A stretch of 64,000 nucleotides of DNA from Saprospiraceae bacterium (GCA_021739645.1 JAIPBL010000013.1:1-64000), one strand, 5' to 3'; counted from the stretch's first letter, positions 17,622 through 26,836 are shown. The notes: generated by a model from the letters alone, not told the origin. A program made the numbers and translations.

Positions 17622-18323
17622 TCACCCGCTCACTCTCTCCCTGACCAAATCCAACGCCAATTCCAACTGTTGTTCGTGATTCAGGCTGCTGTTGTCAATA
17701 ACAACTGAATCGTCGGCTAGGCGGAGCGGGCTGTCTGCCCGGGTCGAGTCAATGCGGTCACGTTCGGCAAGGTTGTTTTTTACTTCGTCAAAGTTGACGT
17801 GTTGGCCCTTGGCGGTCAGTTCATCAAAGCGTCGCTGGGCACGCACTTCTACATCGGCAGTAAGGAAGATCTTTAGTTCGGCATTGGGGAAAACCACGGT
17901 GCCAATGTCCCGGCCATCCATCACCACGCCTTTTTCTTTGCCCATGTCCTGCTGTTGGCGCACCATCTCTCGCCGAACTTCCGAGATGACAGCGACTGGA
18001 CTGACCAACTCCGCCACGTGCATCTTTCGGATTTCTTCCGACACGTCCCGCCCATTGAGGTGGATGTGGTTGCCGTTTTCATCTGCCACAAAATGGAGGT
18101 TTATGTGCTTCAATGCTTCCAAAACGGCAGTCTTGACGTGTATATCCACTTGATTTTCAATGAAATACAAGGTGACAGCCCGGTACATGTCGCCCGTGCT
18201 GATGTAGGTGTAGCCGAGTGCATTTCCGAGTGCTCTGGCCAAGGTGCTTTTCCCACAGGAGGAGTGCCCGTCAATGGCAATAATGATTTTGTTCAAAAGC
18301 TTTGTTTTTCTAAGTTGGTGCAA
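17622..18323 (-). CDS. cmk: Cytidylate kinase
   Basis: The enzyme phosphorylates CMP and dCMP with ATP in the cytoplasm for nucleotide supply. It has 233 residues. The P-loop is GHSSCGKST (residues 19-27), followed by YISTGDMYRAVTLY (substrate-binding), the KGVVMDGRDIGTVVFPNA block with the CMP-binding DGRDIGT, a RAQRRFDEL lid-region and ERDRIDSTRADSPLR. All are hallmarks of Cmk. The start is ATG at 18323; a TTG at 18296 would give the shorter N-terminus usual in Bacteroidota. The last codons and the TGA lie inside a tandem CTCACCCG repeat (17612-17636), so the C-terminus RERVSG is partly made of repeat sequence. Confidence 0.95.
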   Translation of the reverse strand: MHQLRKTKLLNKIIIAIDGHSSCGKSTLARALGNALGYTYISTGDMYRAVTLYFIENQVDIHVKTAVLEALKHINLHFVADENGNHIHLNGRDVSEEIRKMHVAELVSPVAVISEVRREMVRQQQDMGKEKGVVMDGRDIGTVVFPNAELKIFLTADVEVRAQRRFDELTAKGQHVNFDEVKNNLAERDRIDSTRADSPLRLADDSVVIDNSSLNHEQQLELALDLVRERVSG

Positions 18324-18345
18324 AAATCCATTTTTTACCCAAAAG

Positions 18346-18376
18346 AAAAAGCGCCGGGAAGATTTTCCCAGCGCTT
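18346..18376 (-). terminator. Terminator of the adhesin/SprF/OmpA operon
   Basis: Read on the minus strand, AAGCGCTGGGAA pairs with TTCCCGGCGCTT with a short loop and one mismatch, followed by a T-run. It lies about 50 bp downstream of the OmpA-family stop codon and upstream of cmk. Confidence 0.75.
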
Positions 18377-18424
18377 ATTTATGGCATTGTGCCATCTAAA
18401 GTCTTTTGTCTGAAGTCTCTTGTC

Positions 18425-20977
18425 TTAAAACGGGCAGCTTTTGCACTCATCCACCCGAACGTTCGGGTTTTGCTGAGAGACGATTTTAGCATTGTCCACA
18501 CAGTCTGTGCAGCCTATCACTTTGAACTCCGTGCGGCGGTTCATTTGGTGTTCCCGCTCAGTGCAGGGCACGTTGTTCACACAATCGTTCACGTTCACCT
18601 GCTCGCCGTAGCCACGAGCTACGAGGCGGCTGCGGTTGATACCCTTGTCGGACAGCCAACGAACGACGGATTCCGCCCGGCGCTGTGATAGGCGCTGGTT
18701 GTAATGGCCAGAACCACGGGCGTCTGTGTGCGAACCGATTTCAATGATATATTGCGGATTCTCCTCCATCAGGGTGCGTAATTTCTGCAGTTCTTCCACA
18801 GCATCATTACGGATAAAAGCTTGGTCGAAATCATAATAAATATGGAGGAGGTAGGCAATTTCACCGCCTGGGCCTGGAGGTGTTGGGCCAGGAATGATTG
18901 GGCCACTTTTTAGCACGCCTTTCTCATAAACCCTGTCATCTGGATACTTGCCTTGTGCGGGCAACCTAGTTTCTTTATCCATCCATGAGTCCGTGATTGG
19001 GTCATAGTAGGTGTAGGATGTCTCCATTTGACCGGGTACATATTCACCACCAGGTACGGGTAACCCTGGCCTAGTTCCACCGCTAGGTTGTTGTCCGCCA
19101 CCGGGCTTGGTTACTCTTCCACCACTGGGTCCATCTCCACCTTGCGTGATTGTATTTGTTGGCTGCAAGTACAAGTTTTCCTTTAAAGTCTCAGACGCTG
19201 TTTTGCCCTTGGTACAAACGTTTTCAGCAATTCCTGCAAAGTAGTTTGACTGAGTGGCCTTTATTTTATAGCAGCAATCCATGTCCAGCTTGAAGGCGTA
19301 ACGGCCATTAATGCTGGTGGTAAAAGGAGCTGCCAACGGCTGGCCACAGTCGTTTTCAATGGTCACAGTAGCACCCTCCATTGGAAGGCTGGTAAAGGCA
19401 TCGAACACCACGCCCTCCACCTCAAACATGGCAGACCGGCGCATCGGTATTTTCACTTCCAATTTATCAGTCAAGGTCAAGTTCTTGGTACTGGCCTCGG
19501 CTTCGGCTGGCACATATTCCTCCATGCTGGCTGTTAAGTTGCAAGTTTCGTTGAGCTTGAGGTCAAACGTGATAATGCCATCAGCATTGGTGACCATCGA
19601 ATCTTGTTTGCAAGCAACGTACACGGTGGCACCCTCAAGTGGCGCTTCTGTTTTTTCATCGAAAACAAGCACCTCGACGGTGAGTGCCGTCTTTTTGAAG
19701 CTGTAAATATCGTCATGGCCGACACCGCCTTCCCGGTCGGAGGCGAGGAATCCGCATGTGCCTTCTTCGTTGAAAACAATGCCGAAATCGTCTGAAACGG
19801 TGTTCATCGGATAGCCGATGTTCTCTGGTGATGTCCACACGCTCTCTTCTTTACTGGTGGTGTAGAAGATGTCAAGGCCGCCCAATCCCACATGCCCATC
19901 CGATGCAAAGTAGAGTTTGCCATCCGGGGCTACATAAGGGAAGATTTCGTGGCCTTCCGTGTTGATATCTGGGCCGAGGTTCATCGGTGGGCCCCAGCGT
20001 CCGCTTTCCTTGTCGGAAACATAGAGGTCCATGCCGCCAAATCCGCCGGGCATGTCAGAAGCGAAATAGAGTTTGTTGCCACCAACCGATAGGGCAGGGT
20101 GGGCCACCGAATACTCGTTCGAGTTGAAAGGCAGGCTTTGCAGGTCGCCCCATTTGCCTTCTCCTTCGCTGCGGGCGTAGAAGATTTTGAGGCGCATGAT
20201 GCCCGCATCGTCTGCTTCTTTTTTGCCATCGAGGTAGTTGTTTCTGGTAAAGAAAATCTCCTCGCCGTTTTTCGAAAATGCTACGGAAGCATCGTGAAAC
20301 TTGCTGTTGATTTCATTGGAGAATTTCTCAGGACGACCAAATGTGTAGTTGCCGCAGCCATTTTCCTTGCTGCCTTGCTGTTTTGCATCCACATAATAAA
20401 GTTCGAGGAATGGGTTGCCTGTCCAGTTGGATGTGCGGCGAATGATGGGGTTCGTGTCACGCTCAGAGGAGAACACCAGGCCATTTTTATAGTGAAATGG
20501 GCTAAAATCATCGGATGCAGAGTTGAAATCGCAGTTCGTGATTTCGTAGCTCGACACGCTTTTGGTCATTAGCTCCTCTTCGTAATCGCAGGCACGAAGC
20601 AATTGCTGGCCACGTACATCGTCTGGTGCGAGGTCAACGAACTGCTGAAACCACTCCCTGGCTATGTCGCATTTGCCGTTGCGTTGGAGCATCATGCCGT
20701 AGTACAACTTGTGAATGGGCTCTGCCTGTGGCAAGCGCACCACTTGACCATACCAGAACTCGGCGTTAGGCGTATCGTTGATTTTGCGGTAGGCTTCGGC
20801 AAGGTTCATTTTGGCCGTAGCGTCATCGCTTTTTTCTAAAATCTGGTTGTACAACTCAATGGCCCCAATGTAGTCGAGGTTGTCCATTTTTTGCTGCGCT
20901 GTCTTGAGTTTACCAGCTTGTGCCATCGCCCCGAAGGCGAAAAAGAGAAGGAAAACTGGGGTGAGAAAATTACGCAT
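18425..20977 (-). CDS. PorE-like OmpA-family protein with TPR, PD40 repeats and regulatory-like domains
   Basis: The protein has 850 residues. The signal peptide is MRNFLTPVFLLFFAFGAMAQ. TPR-like helices (20-130) are followed by a PD40/WD40-type propeller (about 170-420; repeats such as KLYFASDMPGGFGGMDLYV and KLYFASDGHVGLGGLDIFY). Two carboxypeptidase-regulatory-like beta domains (about 430-610) and a Gly/Pro linker follow. The C-terminal OmpA domain (IIEIGSHTDARGSGHYNQRLS, RRAESVVRWL) binds peptidoglycan. This order matches PorE, the T9SS component linking the outer-membrane machinery to the wall, and its paralogs that sit next to SprF-like proteins. It is third in the operon after the adhesin and PorP/SprF, 72 bp downstream. 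It is more likely a cargo-specific paralog than the core PorE, since no other core T9SS genes are here. Confidence 0.88.
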   Translation of the reverse strand: MRNFLTPVFLLFFAFGAMAQAGKLKTAQQKMDNLDYIGAIELYNQILEKSDDATAKMNLAEAYRKINDTPNAEFWYGQVVRLPQAEPIHKLYYGMMLQRNGKCDIAREWFQQFVDLAPDDVRGQQLLRACDYEEELMTKSVSSYEITNCDFNSASDDFSPFHYKNGLVFSSERDTNPIIRRTSNWTGNPFLELYYVDAKQQGSKENGCGNYTFGRPEKFSNEINSKFHDASVAFSKNGEEIFFTRNNYLDGKKEADDAGIMRLKIFYARSEGEGKWGDLQSLPFNSNEYSVAHPALSVGGNKLYFASDMPGGFGGMDLYVSDKESGRWGPPMNLGPDINTEGHEIFPYVAPDGKLYFASDGHVGLGGLDIFYTTSKEESVWTSPENIGYPMNTVSDDFGIVFNEEGTCGFLASDREGGVGHDDIYSFKKTALTVEVLVFDEKTEAPLEGATVYVACKQDSMVTNADGIITFDLKLNETCNLTASMEEYVPAEAEASTKNLTLTDKLEVKIPMRRSAMFEVEGVVFDAFTSLPMEGATVTIENDCGQPLAAPFTTSINGRYAFKLDMDCCYKIKATQSNYFAGIAENVCTKGKTASETLKENLYLQPTNTITQGGDGPSGGRVTKPGGGQQPSGGTRPGLPVPGGEYVPGQMETSYTYYDPITDSWMDKETRLPAQGKYPDDRVYEKGVLKSGPIIPGPTPPGPGGEIAYLLHIYYDFDQAFIRNDAVEELQKLRTLMEENPQYIIEIGSHTDARGSGHYNQRLSQRRAESVVRWLSDKGINRSRLVARGYGEQVNVNDCVNNVPCTEREHQMNRRTEFKVIGCTDCVDNAKIVSQQNPNVRVDECKSCPF

Positions 20978-20996
20978 GGCTATCTTTTTTTGAATG

Positions 20997-21045
20997 AGGA
21001 TTTGAGATATTGAGGATTTGAAATGGATATTACTCGAATCCTCGA
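20997..21045. repeat. Short-word palindromic spacer repeat
   Basis: GAGGATTTGAGATATTGAGGATTTGAAAT is followed by the near-complement built from CGAATCCTCGAATC. This hairpin-forming spacer lies between the SprF-like and OmpA-family genes of one operon. It is similar in style to the spacers at 10145-10247 and 47526-47594. Confidence 0.4.
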
Positions 21046-21049
21046 ATCT

Positions 21050-22060
21050 TTAGAAATAACGTGGGGTGATTACTTTGTTCTCATGGAAATCAAATTCATA
21101 ACCGACCATCAGTTCAAAAGCACCGGAGGTTACTTTATTGAGGTCGGTAAGCGGATAATCGTAAGCGGCACCGATACGGAGGCCGTTTTTCAATACATAG
21201 GAGACCCAGATGTCGGCGGACTCAACTGAACTGCGGGCTGGATCCTCAAATGGCTTAACGGAAAATGCAGAGCGGAAGGATGCCCCTACCCACAATGTCT
21301 GTTGGAACAACAAGGACAGGTCAATGTCAAATTCGTTTGGTGCACCGATATCCTTGAACGGCTCCAACTTGGAAAGGCGCTTGTCTGCACCTACGTTTTT
21401 CCAAAGAAAAGATGGTTTGAAGACAATTGCATCGCCCTTCAACGGAATGGCTGCCCCAGTAGTAAAGAAAAAGTGGCGCACTTTGCGAGCATAAATATCC
21501 TGACCGCCGTTGTTGCTTTTGCTGAGGTCGTATTCAACCAAGTGTGGGCTGGATGCACCGACATAGAACTTGTCGCTGTAGAAATAAAGACCCATGCCAA
21601 AATTGGGAAGAATCAGGTTCACATCGTCAGCGAAAACTTGGTCAGTCGGGTCATCAATGTTCAGTGAACTCCAGTTGGCATCATAGTTTTCTACGCCACC
21701 TTGAAGGCCAATGCTCAACTTGTACTTGCCCATCGGAATCCGATAGGCATAGCTGAGGTTGACGCCAGTGGTGCGGGTTGGACCGATGATGTCGTTCACC
21801 ACGCTGAGGCCTACCCCGACCCGCTCATTGCGAAGCGGTGTATGAGCGGTAAGCGATTGCGTGATTGGAGCGCCATCTATTTCCACCCACTGAGAGCGAT
21901 GGATAAGACCAAGTGAAAGGTACTCTTTGGAACCAGCGTATGCTGGATTGAAAACCAAGCTGTTGAACATGTACTTGGTAAACATGGGTTCTTGCTGGGC
22001 AAATGCCAATTTCCCAAGGAACAGCACAAACATGGATAAGGTCAATGCTTTTTTCATCAT
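21050..22060 (-). CDS. PorP/SprF family T9SS outer-membrane protein
   Basis: The protein has 336 residues. The signal peptide (MMKKALTLSMFVLFLGKLAFAQQ) is followed by the family signature: PMFTKYMFNSLVFNPAYAGS and LSLGLIHRSQWVEIDGAP, then GVGLSVVNDIIGPT. Beta-barrel strands continue to the C-terminus, ending in LMVGYEFDFHENK. PorP/SprF proteins are outer-membrane barrels that assist secretion or attachment of type B (gliding-type) cargo such as SprB. It lies between the adhesin (90 bp upstream) and the OmpA-family gene (72 bp downstream) on the same strand, the standard arrangement for such a set. The start was moved to the signal peptide Met, which has an A-rich AGGA-like stretch just before it. 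Confidence 0.93.
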   Translation of the reverse strand: MMKKALTLSMFVLFLGKLAFAQQEPMFTKYMFNSLVFNPAYAGSKEYLSLGLIHRSQWVEIDGAPITQSLTAHTPLRNERVGVGLSVVNDIIGPTRTTGVNLSYAYRIPMGKYKLSIGLQGGVENYDANWSSLNIDDPTDQVFADDVNLILPNFGMGLYFYSDKFYVGASSPHLVEYDLSKSNNGGQDIYARKVRHFFFTTGAAIPLKGDAIVFKPSFLWKNVGADKRLSKLEPFKDIGAPNEFDIDLSLLFQQTLWVGASFRSAFSVKPFEDPARSSVESADIWVSYVLKNGLRIGAAYDYPLTDLNKVTSGAFELMVGYEFDFHENKVITPRYF

Positions 22061-22150
22061 AAAGGAATTTTGAAAATTCTGCTTTGAATGGTGGTTATGT
22101 TGGAGGTTGCCCTTTCCCGGCGAGCCAATTAAAGGCAACCTACTGTGAAA

Positions 22151-24181
22151 TTATCGTTGAATCTGGACGAATCCATTGTATTTTCTGCGTCTGTCGCCGA
22201 GGTCTATTCGGTAAAAATAGGTGCCATCGGGTAGGGCGGCGCTTTTGTAAGTGCCCTTCCAAGTGTTGTTGTAGCCGTCTTTTGTGAAGACCGCAGTTCC
22301 CCACCGATTATAAACGGTTACGTTGTTTTCAGGATATTTCTCAATGTTGTCTATCTTGAATACCTCGTTAACACCGTCATCATTTGGCGAAAAGCCATTG
22401 TAAATAATGATGTCACCTGGTTTAACCGAACATGCGATATCAATTACCACCGTGGCAGTATCGCAACCAACCGGGTTGCACAGCACGTACTGGAAAGTAT
22501 CCAGCCCACAGAAGTCCTGGTTCGGAATGTAGTCCACCGTTTGGTCAGGGTTCAACACGGTTAAGCCGTGGTTTGGCCCAATGCCGCCAGTGCTTGGGTC
22601 TAGCACAGTCAGTTCGATGGGCAAACAATTGCCGAGCGTATCATTCGCCAAGATGTCAATATTTACGGGGGTGTTCAACAGCGTGGAAGCCGTATCACTA
22701 ACGGCATCAGGGGGAAGGGAATTAGTGCATGGGTCACTTGAATCGGGAACTACGGTGATATAAACATAAGTGGTGTCACAAACGCCATAATCATCACAGA
22801 TAACGATACAAGCCGAATCGGTGCCTAGGGCAATGCCATCCGCAACGACGCATAAAGATACGTTGTTAACTGTAAACTCTACCTCGTTGCCGGATAAATC
22901 AGGGCAAAAATTTGTAATACTTACAATGTTGCCTGCCAATTCAGTGGTGTCAATGCAATAGGTTTCGTTCAAACCTAGCAGGATGGTGTCAATAATTGTA
23001 CCAGTCTCCGGTAGCCGCACATACACGCAAATTGTAGTCGTGTCTGTGTTTCCATATTCGTCGGTGATGAGAAAACATGCGTAGTCAAGTCCAGGAGCAA
23101 ATCCGGTGTAGGTTACGCAATTCGTTACTGGATCAAATCCAAAGTCAACGCTCTCCCCACTCTCATCGGGGCAGATGTTTTCAATGGAAACGACAGTGCC
23201 CGGTACATTGCCCAAATCGAGACAATAGATACTGTCAAAGTTGATGAGCAGGGTGTCCACGACCTTTCGACTGCTGTTTTGGCACATCGAACCATCCACC
23301 GTAATAAATAGGTAGGTAGTATCGCACATGCCGGTATTGTCGCAAACCACGATGCAGGCCTGCTCCGTTCCGCCGCATTTCAAGCCCTCATATTTTACGC
23401 AGTAATTGTTTTCGTCCAAATAGAAATTGACGTACTCGCCGCTCTCGCCAGGACAAAAATTTTCAATGGAAACGGGCATCCCGAAAAAGTTGAAATTGTT
23501 CAGACAAAGCACGTAAGGAAGACTATCAGCTGGGATGGTATCATAAAAATAAGCAGGTGGTGGTAGCACCAGGCATTCTACCATTACCATCAAAGTGTCC
23601 TTTTGGCCAGTAGCCAAATCAATAGCGATAATCGAGCTCATGCCAATAGTGAACTGCATTTCGGAGCCTTGCGGCAGCAACCCGAGGTTCAGTCCAAGAA
23701 TGGATTGGGTGGAGTTCACCATCACGGTTACCTTCATGTCAGAGTATCCACTGCCTGGCACACCACCTTTGATACTCAAAGTGTTCGGTTCATGGCTCCA
23801 AGCACCGATAGGGTCCCACTGGTTGAGCATGGTCACCAAGTCGTTGATGTTCATGAACATGCCATCATGGGCCTCACCGTTCACAGACCACGCGTCGAGG
23901 TGGTACGGCCCTAAATTGCCAAGCCCTAGCAGTGTATTGTAACTGTAGGTAATCGTGGTGTCAAAATCGCACCCAGCGATGCCGGAGGCGTAGGGGCTGC
24001 CATTTTGAAAAATGAGGTAGTTGGAAAACTCCGCTGCCGGGATGGGCAGGCAGACATTGGCCATTTGACAATCCGGCGAGTAGGCATGCAGCGTGTCCAC
24101 CGGGAAGATGCCGTTAGCCCGGAGGGCAACAGCTGAAAAAAACAGAGCGAGTACGAGTAAATGACGTTTCATCCAATTCAT
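22151..24181 (-). CDS. SprB-like adhesin with gliding-type (type B) T9SS sorting domain
   Basis: The protein has 676 residues. The signal peptide starts MNWMKRHLLVLALFF. The N-terminal beta domain (GIFPVDTLHAYSPDCQ, about 20-230) is followed by four cysteine-bearing Ig-like repeats of about 90 residues. Each has CLPNxxG..VSIENFCPxxSG..VxF and ends CIVICDDYGVCDTTYVYITV. A bacterial Ig/cadherin-like domain comes next (DAVSDTASTLLNTPVNIDIL). The type B sorting domain closes the protein (IIYNGFSPNDDGVNEVF, TVYNRWGTAVF, PDGTYFYRIDL, YNGFVQIQR). This is the gliding-motility-associated CHU_C domain. It heads the operon with its PorP/SprF and OmpA/PorE-like partners and is inferred to be their surface cargo. 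It is far smaller than SprB itself. Confidence 0.9.
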   Translation of the reverse strand: MNWMKRHLLVLALFFSAVALRANGIFPVDTLHAYSPDCQMANVCLPIPAAEFSNYLIFQNGSPYASGIAGCDFDTTITYSYNTLLGLGNLGPYHLDAWSVNGEAHDGMFMNINDLVTMLNQWDPIGAWSHEPNTLSIKGGVPGSGYSDMKVTVMVNSTQSILGLNLGLLPQGSEMQFTIGMSSIIAIDLATGQKDTLMVMVECLVLPPPAYFYDTIPADSLPYVLCLNNFNFFGMPVSIENFCPGESGEYVNFYLDENNYCVKYEGLKCGGTEQACIVVCDNTGMCDTTYLFITVDGSMCQNSSRKVVDTLLINFDSIYCLDLGNVPGTVVSIENICPDESGESVDFGFDPVTNCVTYTGFAPGLDYACFLITDEYGNTDTTTICVYVRLPETGTIIDTILLGLNETYCIDTTELAGNIVSITNFCPDLSGNEVEFTVNNVSLCVVADGIALGTDSACIVICDDYGVCDTTYVYITVVPDSSDPCTNSLPPDAVSDTASTLLNTPVNIDILANDTLGNCLPIELTVLDPSTGGIGPNHGLTVLNPDQTVDYIPNQDFCGLDTFQYVLCNPVGCDTATVVIDIACSVKPGDIIIYNGFSPNDDGVNEVFKIDNIEKYPENNVTVYNRWGTAVFTKDGYNNTWKGTYKSAALPDGTYFYRIDLGDRRRKYNGFVQIQR

Positions 24182-24463
24182 GGAACTGCGGTTTTTGTTT
24201 CCGAAAAAAATTATCATGCTGTTTCAATGGCAAAACCCAGCCTGTGCACCAGGGCGCAATGAGGGTAGATTCCAACTTTGAACAGGAAGTGGTTTTTGCC
24301 GTAAGATTTTAGTGTTCGCTGGAAAATGCTGTTTTTGGTAAGGTCTCCTTTTGTCTATCCTATCGGCGGCAGAACGCTTGCCACCATTGTCAGATTAGAT
24401 ATAATTGCAATAAACGAAAACTGTGCCAGATTGGTAAAAAATTTTAATATGAAACGGCTGGAA

Positions 24464-24504
24464 TAAAAAAAAGCCCTGCCAACCGATTCGGGTTGACAGG
24501 GCTT
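24464..24504 (-). terminator. Terminator after the GldN-like gene
   Basis: On the minus strand AAGCCCTGTCAACC pairs with GGTTGGCAGGGCTT around a short loop, and a run of eight T follows. It lies 20 bp past the stop codon, so the GldN-like gene and the downstream adhesin operon are separate transcripts. Confidence 0.85.
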
Positions 24505-24524
24505 CTGAGGGAAGCATTTTTCGC

Positions 24525-25562
24525 TCAAAAATGCAGGTAATACAATATTTTTGAGTACAAGAAAGCACCAGTCTCGTCTGTGACATCCACCACAGGGCCA
24601 ACTGCCTTCAGCCGATTGGCGAGCATTTTTCGGAGGTTGTCGTAATACCACTCTTGCGCCAGACATATCGTTTTTATTTCATTTGGGTTTAGATGATTTT
24701 TGACGATTTGAACCTTTTCTTCGTAGGTTTTTATGTCAAATGCGATAATCGTGTCAATGGAGGTTAACATTTGTTCAAGGTCATTTGAGGATAATATTTG
24801 GGTGCAATTATAGCCCTCCGAGCTTTCAACAAGGTGTTTCATGCTGGCTGCTTCTTGGAAGAGCTGCTCCGAAAAAGTCTTCTTTGAATCGTTCTTTTTA
24901 ACTTTCAATTTGCTGATTGTCAATGGGTTGCCCATGTCAAGTAGGAGAGCGGCCCAAGCCACATCTGGATTTTGGGCGGAAAAACCGTTGGGTAGTTTCC
25001 CATCCATCGCCAGCCAAGCCAAAGGTGTTGTGCCAAGCATCTTGCCCAATGGGTCGGTCATGTTCACCATTGGTGCAATGGCCAACAGCCGGGTCTGGTA
25101 GCTGCTCGATTTTTTATCATAATAAATGGCTTGGAGCGTGCGAAAGGATTTTATGTCAGCAGGATTGAGTTCGTTTTTGACTACTTGCATCACCTCTTCG
25201 TACGTTTCAGGGTAAAAAGTAATGACCGTGTCAATGGTTGAAATCTTGTTCAGAAGGGTCGAATGTGTAACTATGGCCGATAAGTCAGCACTTTCGTAGG
25301 CTTTGTAAATGCCATCGTACATGCCTTTCAGCATCCATTGTGCCAGCCAATTGTCGGTAGAAAAGTCTGCGCAACCATTTTTTGGGTTGTAGAATTTGAG
25401 GAGTTGAAGGTCGGAAGTTTCCCGTTTTGTACTGAGCCGGAAATCGTGTTCCACCTCGAAAGTGGCTACATAGCTCACATCCGGGTTTTTCAGGAGGTCG
25501 TCGAGTTGGGCAGAGAGTGAAATTGGGAGGAGAAAAAGCAGCACAAAAAGCAGGTTCCGCAT
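24525..25562 (-). CDS. Exported protein with two tandem GldN/PorN-like domains
   Basis: The protein has 345 residues. The signal peptide is MRNLLFVLLFLLPISLSAQ. Two homologous halves follow. Half one contains IDTVITFYPETYEEVMQVVK, NELNPADIKSF and YYDKKSSSYQTRLLAIAPMV. Half two contains IDTIIAFDIKTYEEKVQIVK, NHLNPNEIKTI and YYDNLRKMLANRLKAVGPVV. Each corresponds to the core of GldN/PorN (D-T-x-x-x-F-x-x-x-T-Y-E-E, then ELNPxDI, then a W/YYDK strand and an RLLxIxP strand). GldN/PorN forms a periplasmic ring with PorK in the type IX machinery. Here the domain is duplicated and the gene stands alone between purM and the adhesin set, without gldK, gldL or gldM. The family assignment is by motif recall; the function of this double form is not known to me. 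Confidence 0.7.
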   Translation of the reverse strand: MRNLLFVLLFLLPISLSAQLDDLLKNPDVSYVATFEVEHDFRLSTKRETSDLQLLKFYNPKNGCADFSTDNWLAQWMLKGMYDGIYKAYESADLSAIVTHSTLLNKISTIDTVITFYPETYEEVMQVVKNELNPADIKSFRTLQAIYYDKKSSSYQTRLLAIAPMVNMTDPLGKMLGTTPLAWLAMDGKLPNGFSAQNPDVAWAALLLDMGNPLTISKLKVKKNDSKKTFSEQLFQEAASMKHLVESSEGYNCTQILSSNDLEQMLTSIDTIIAFDIKTYEEKVQIVKNHLNPNEIKTICLAQEWYYDNLRKMLANRLKAVGPVVDVTDETGAFLYSKILYYLHF

Positions 25563-25657
25563 GTGGTAATTTTATTTAGGTGAAAATTTATCGAACGAGT
25601 TTCTTAACGAGCTTTTTCCAAAATGGAACAAACCAGACACCACGCTGGACTCCATTT

Positions 25658-26836
25658 TCAATATTCAAAGCTCCTGTGTTCACTTTTAATTAAGACCTGC
25701 TCACCTTCCATAGCTTCCACATAACCAACCACTTGCGCATCAATATCGAATGAATGGGCAATATCGATGATAGCTTGTGCATCCTTTTCACCTAAATAAA
25801 ATTCCAGCCGCTGGCCCATGTTGAAGACTTGGTACATCTCCCGCCTGCCTGTGCCGGATTCCTTTTTGATGAGGTCAAAAAGTGGAGGAATGGGCATCAG
25901 ATTGTCTTTCACCACCCGCTTGTTTTTCAGGAAATGCTTCACTTTCGTCTGACCGCCGCCTGAACAATGTACCAGCCCGTGGATGTCTCTCCGCCGCTCG
26001 CCGCTGAATTCGTCGAGCACTTTTTTTATCACCGGCAAATAGGTGCGGGTAGGGGAGAGCACCAGCTTCCCAATTGGGATGTTTTGGCCACTTATTTCAA
26101 TGGTGTCCGTCAGCCTTTTTGACCCTGTGTAAATCACCTCGCTGGGTGTGTTCGGGTCAAAGCTGTCCGGGTATTTATCTGCATAAATTTTGGAGAAAAC
26201 ATCGTGGCGGGCGCTGGTCAGGCCGTTACTGCCCATGCCGCCGTTGTACTCGGTCTCATAGCTGGCTTGACCGTGACTGGCCAAACCAACGATGACATCC
26301 CCAGCTTTTATGTCATTGACAATCAACTCGTTGCGCTTCATGCGGGCGAAGGTCGTGTAACCCACATCGAGGGTGCGGACGATGTCGCCCACGTCCGCCG
26401 TCTCTCCGCCAGAGAGGTGCAGGCCGATGCCGTGCGCCGCCATGTTTTCTACAAAAACCACCGCTGCTTGGATGAGCGTGGCGATGACTTCGCCGGGTAT
26501 CAGGTTCTTGTTCCGCCCGATGGTTGAGCTGACGAGGATGCCATCGGTGCAGCCCACGCAGGCCATGTCGTCGAGGTTCATCACGAGGGCATCTTGAGCA
26601 ATGCCCTTCCAAACAGAGAGGTCGCCCGTTTCCCGCCAGTAGAGGTAAGCAAGGCTGGTCTTGGTGCCTGCCGTGTCGGCGTGCATGATGTTGCAGTGCT
26701 CCTCGCTGCCACCCACCACGTCGGGCATTATTTTACAAAAAGCCATTGGGTAAAGGCCCTTGTCCATGTGCTTGATGGCGGCGTGGACTTCGTCTTTGGT
26801 GGCGCTGACGCCTCGGAGGTCATATTTGTATTGCAT
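25658..26836 (-). CDS. purM: Phosphoribosylformylglycinamidine cyclo-ligase (AIR synthase)
   Basis: This cytoplasmic enzyme makes aminoimidazole ribotide from FGAM with ATP in purine synthesis. It has 392 residues, the longer form usual in Bacteroidota. Motifs: YDLRGVSATKDEVHAAIKHMDKG at the N-terminus, then HADTAGTKTSLAYLYW (conserved Asp/Thr of the PurM ATP site). WKGIAQDALVMNLDDMACVG, SSTIGRNKNLIPGEV, LHLSGGETADVGDIVRTLD and a C-terminal HCSGGGQTKVKHF follow. All fit the PurM/AIRS fold. It is transcribed in the same direction as the GldN-like gene 95 bp downstream, with no obvious terminator between, so cotranscription is possible but functionally unrelated. Confidence 0.93.
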   Translation of the reverse strand: MQYKYDLRGVSATKDEVHAAIKHMDKGLYPMAFCKIMPDVVGGSEEHCNIMHADTAGTKTSLAYLYWRETGDLSVWKGIAQDALVMNLDDMACVGCTDGILVSSTIGRNKNLIPGEVIATLIQAAVVFVENMAAHGIGLHLSGGETADVGDIVRTLDVGYTTFARMKRNELIVNDIKAGDVIVGLASHGQASYETEYNGGMGSNGLTSARHDVFSKIYADKYPDSFDPNTPSEVIYTGSKRLTDTIEISGQNIPIGKLVLSPTRTYLPVIKKVLDEFSGERRRDIHGLVHCSGGGQTKVKHFLKNKRVVKDNLMPIPPLFDLIKKESGTGRREMYQVFNMGQRLEFYLGEKDAQAIIDIAHSFDIDAQVVGYVEAMEGEQVLIKSEHRSFEY

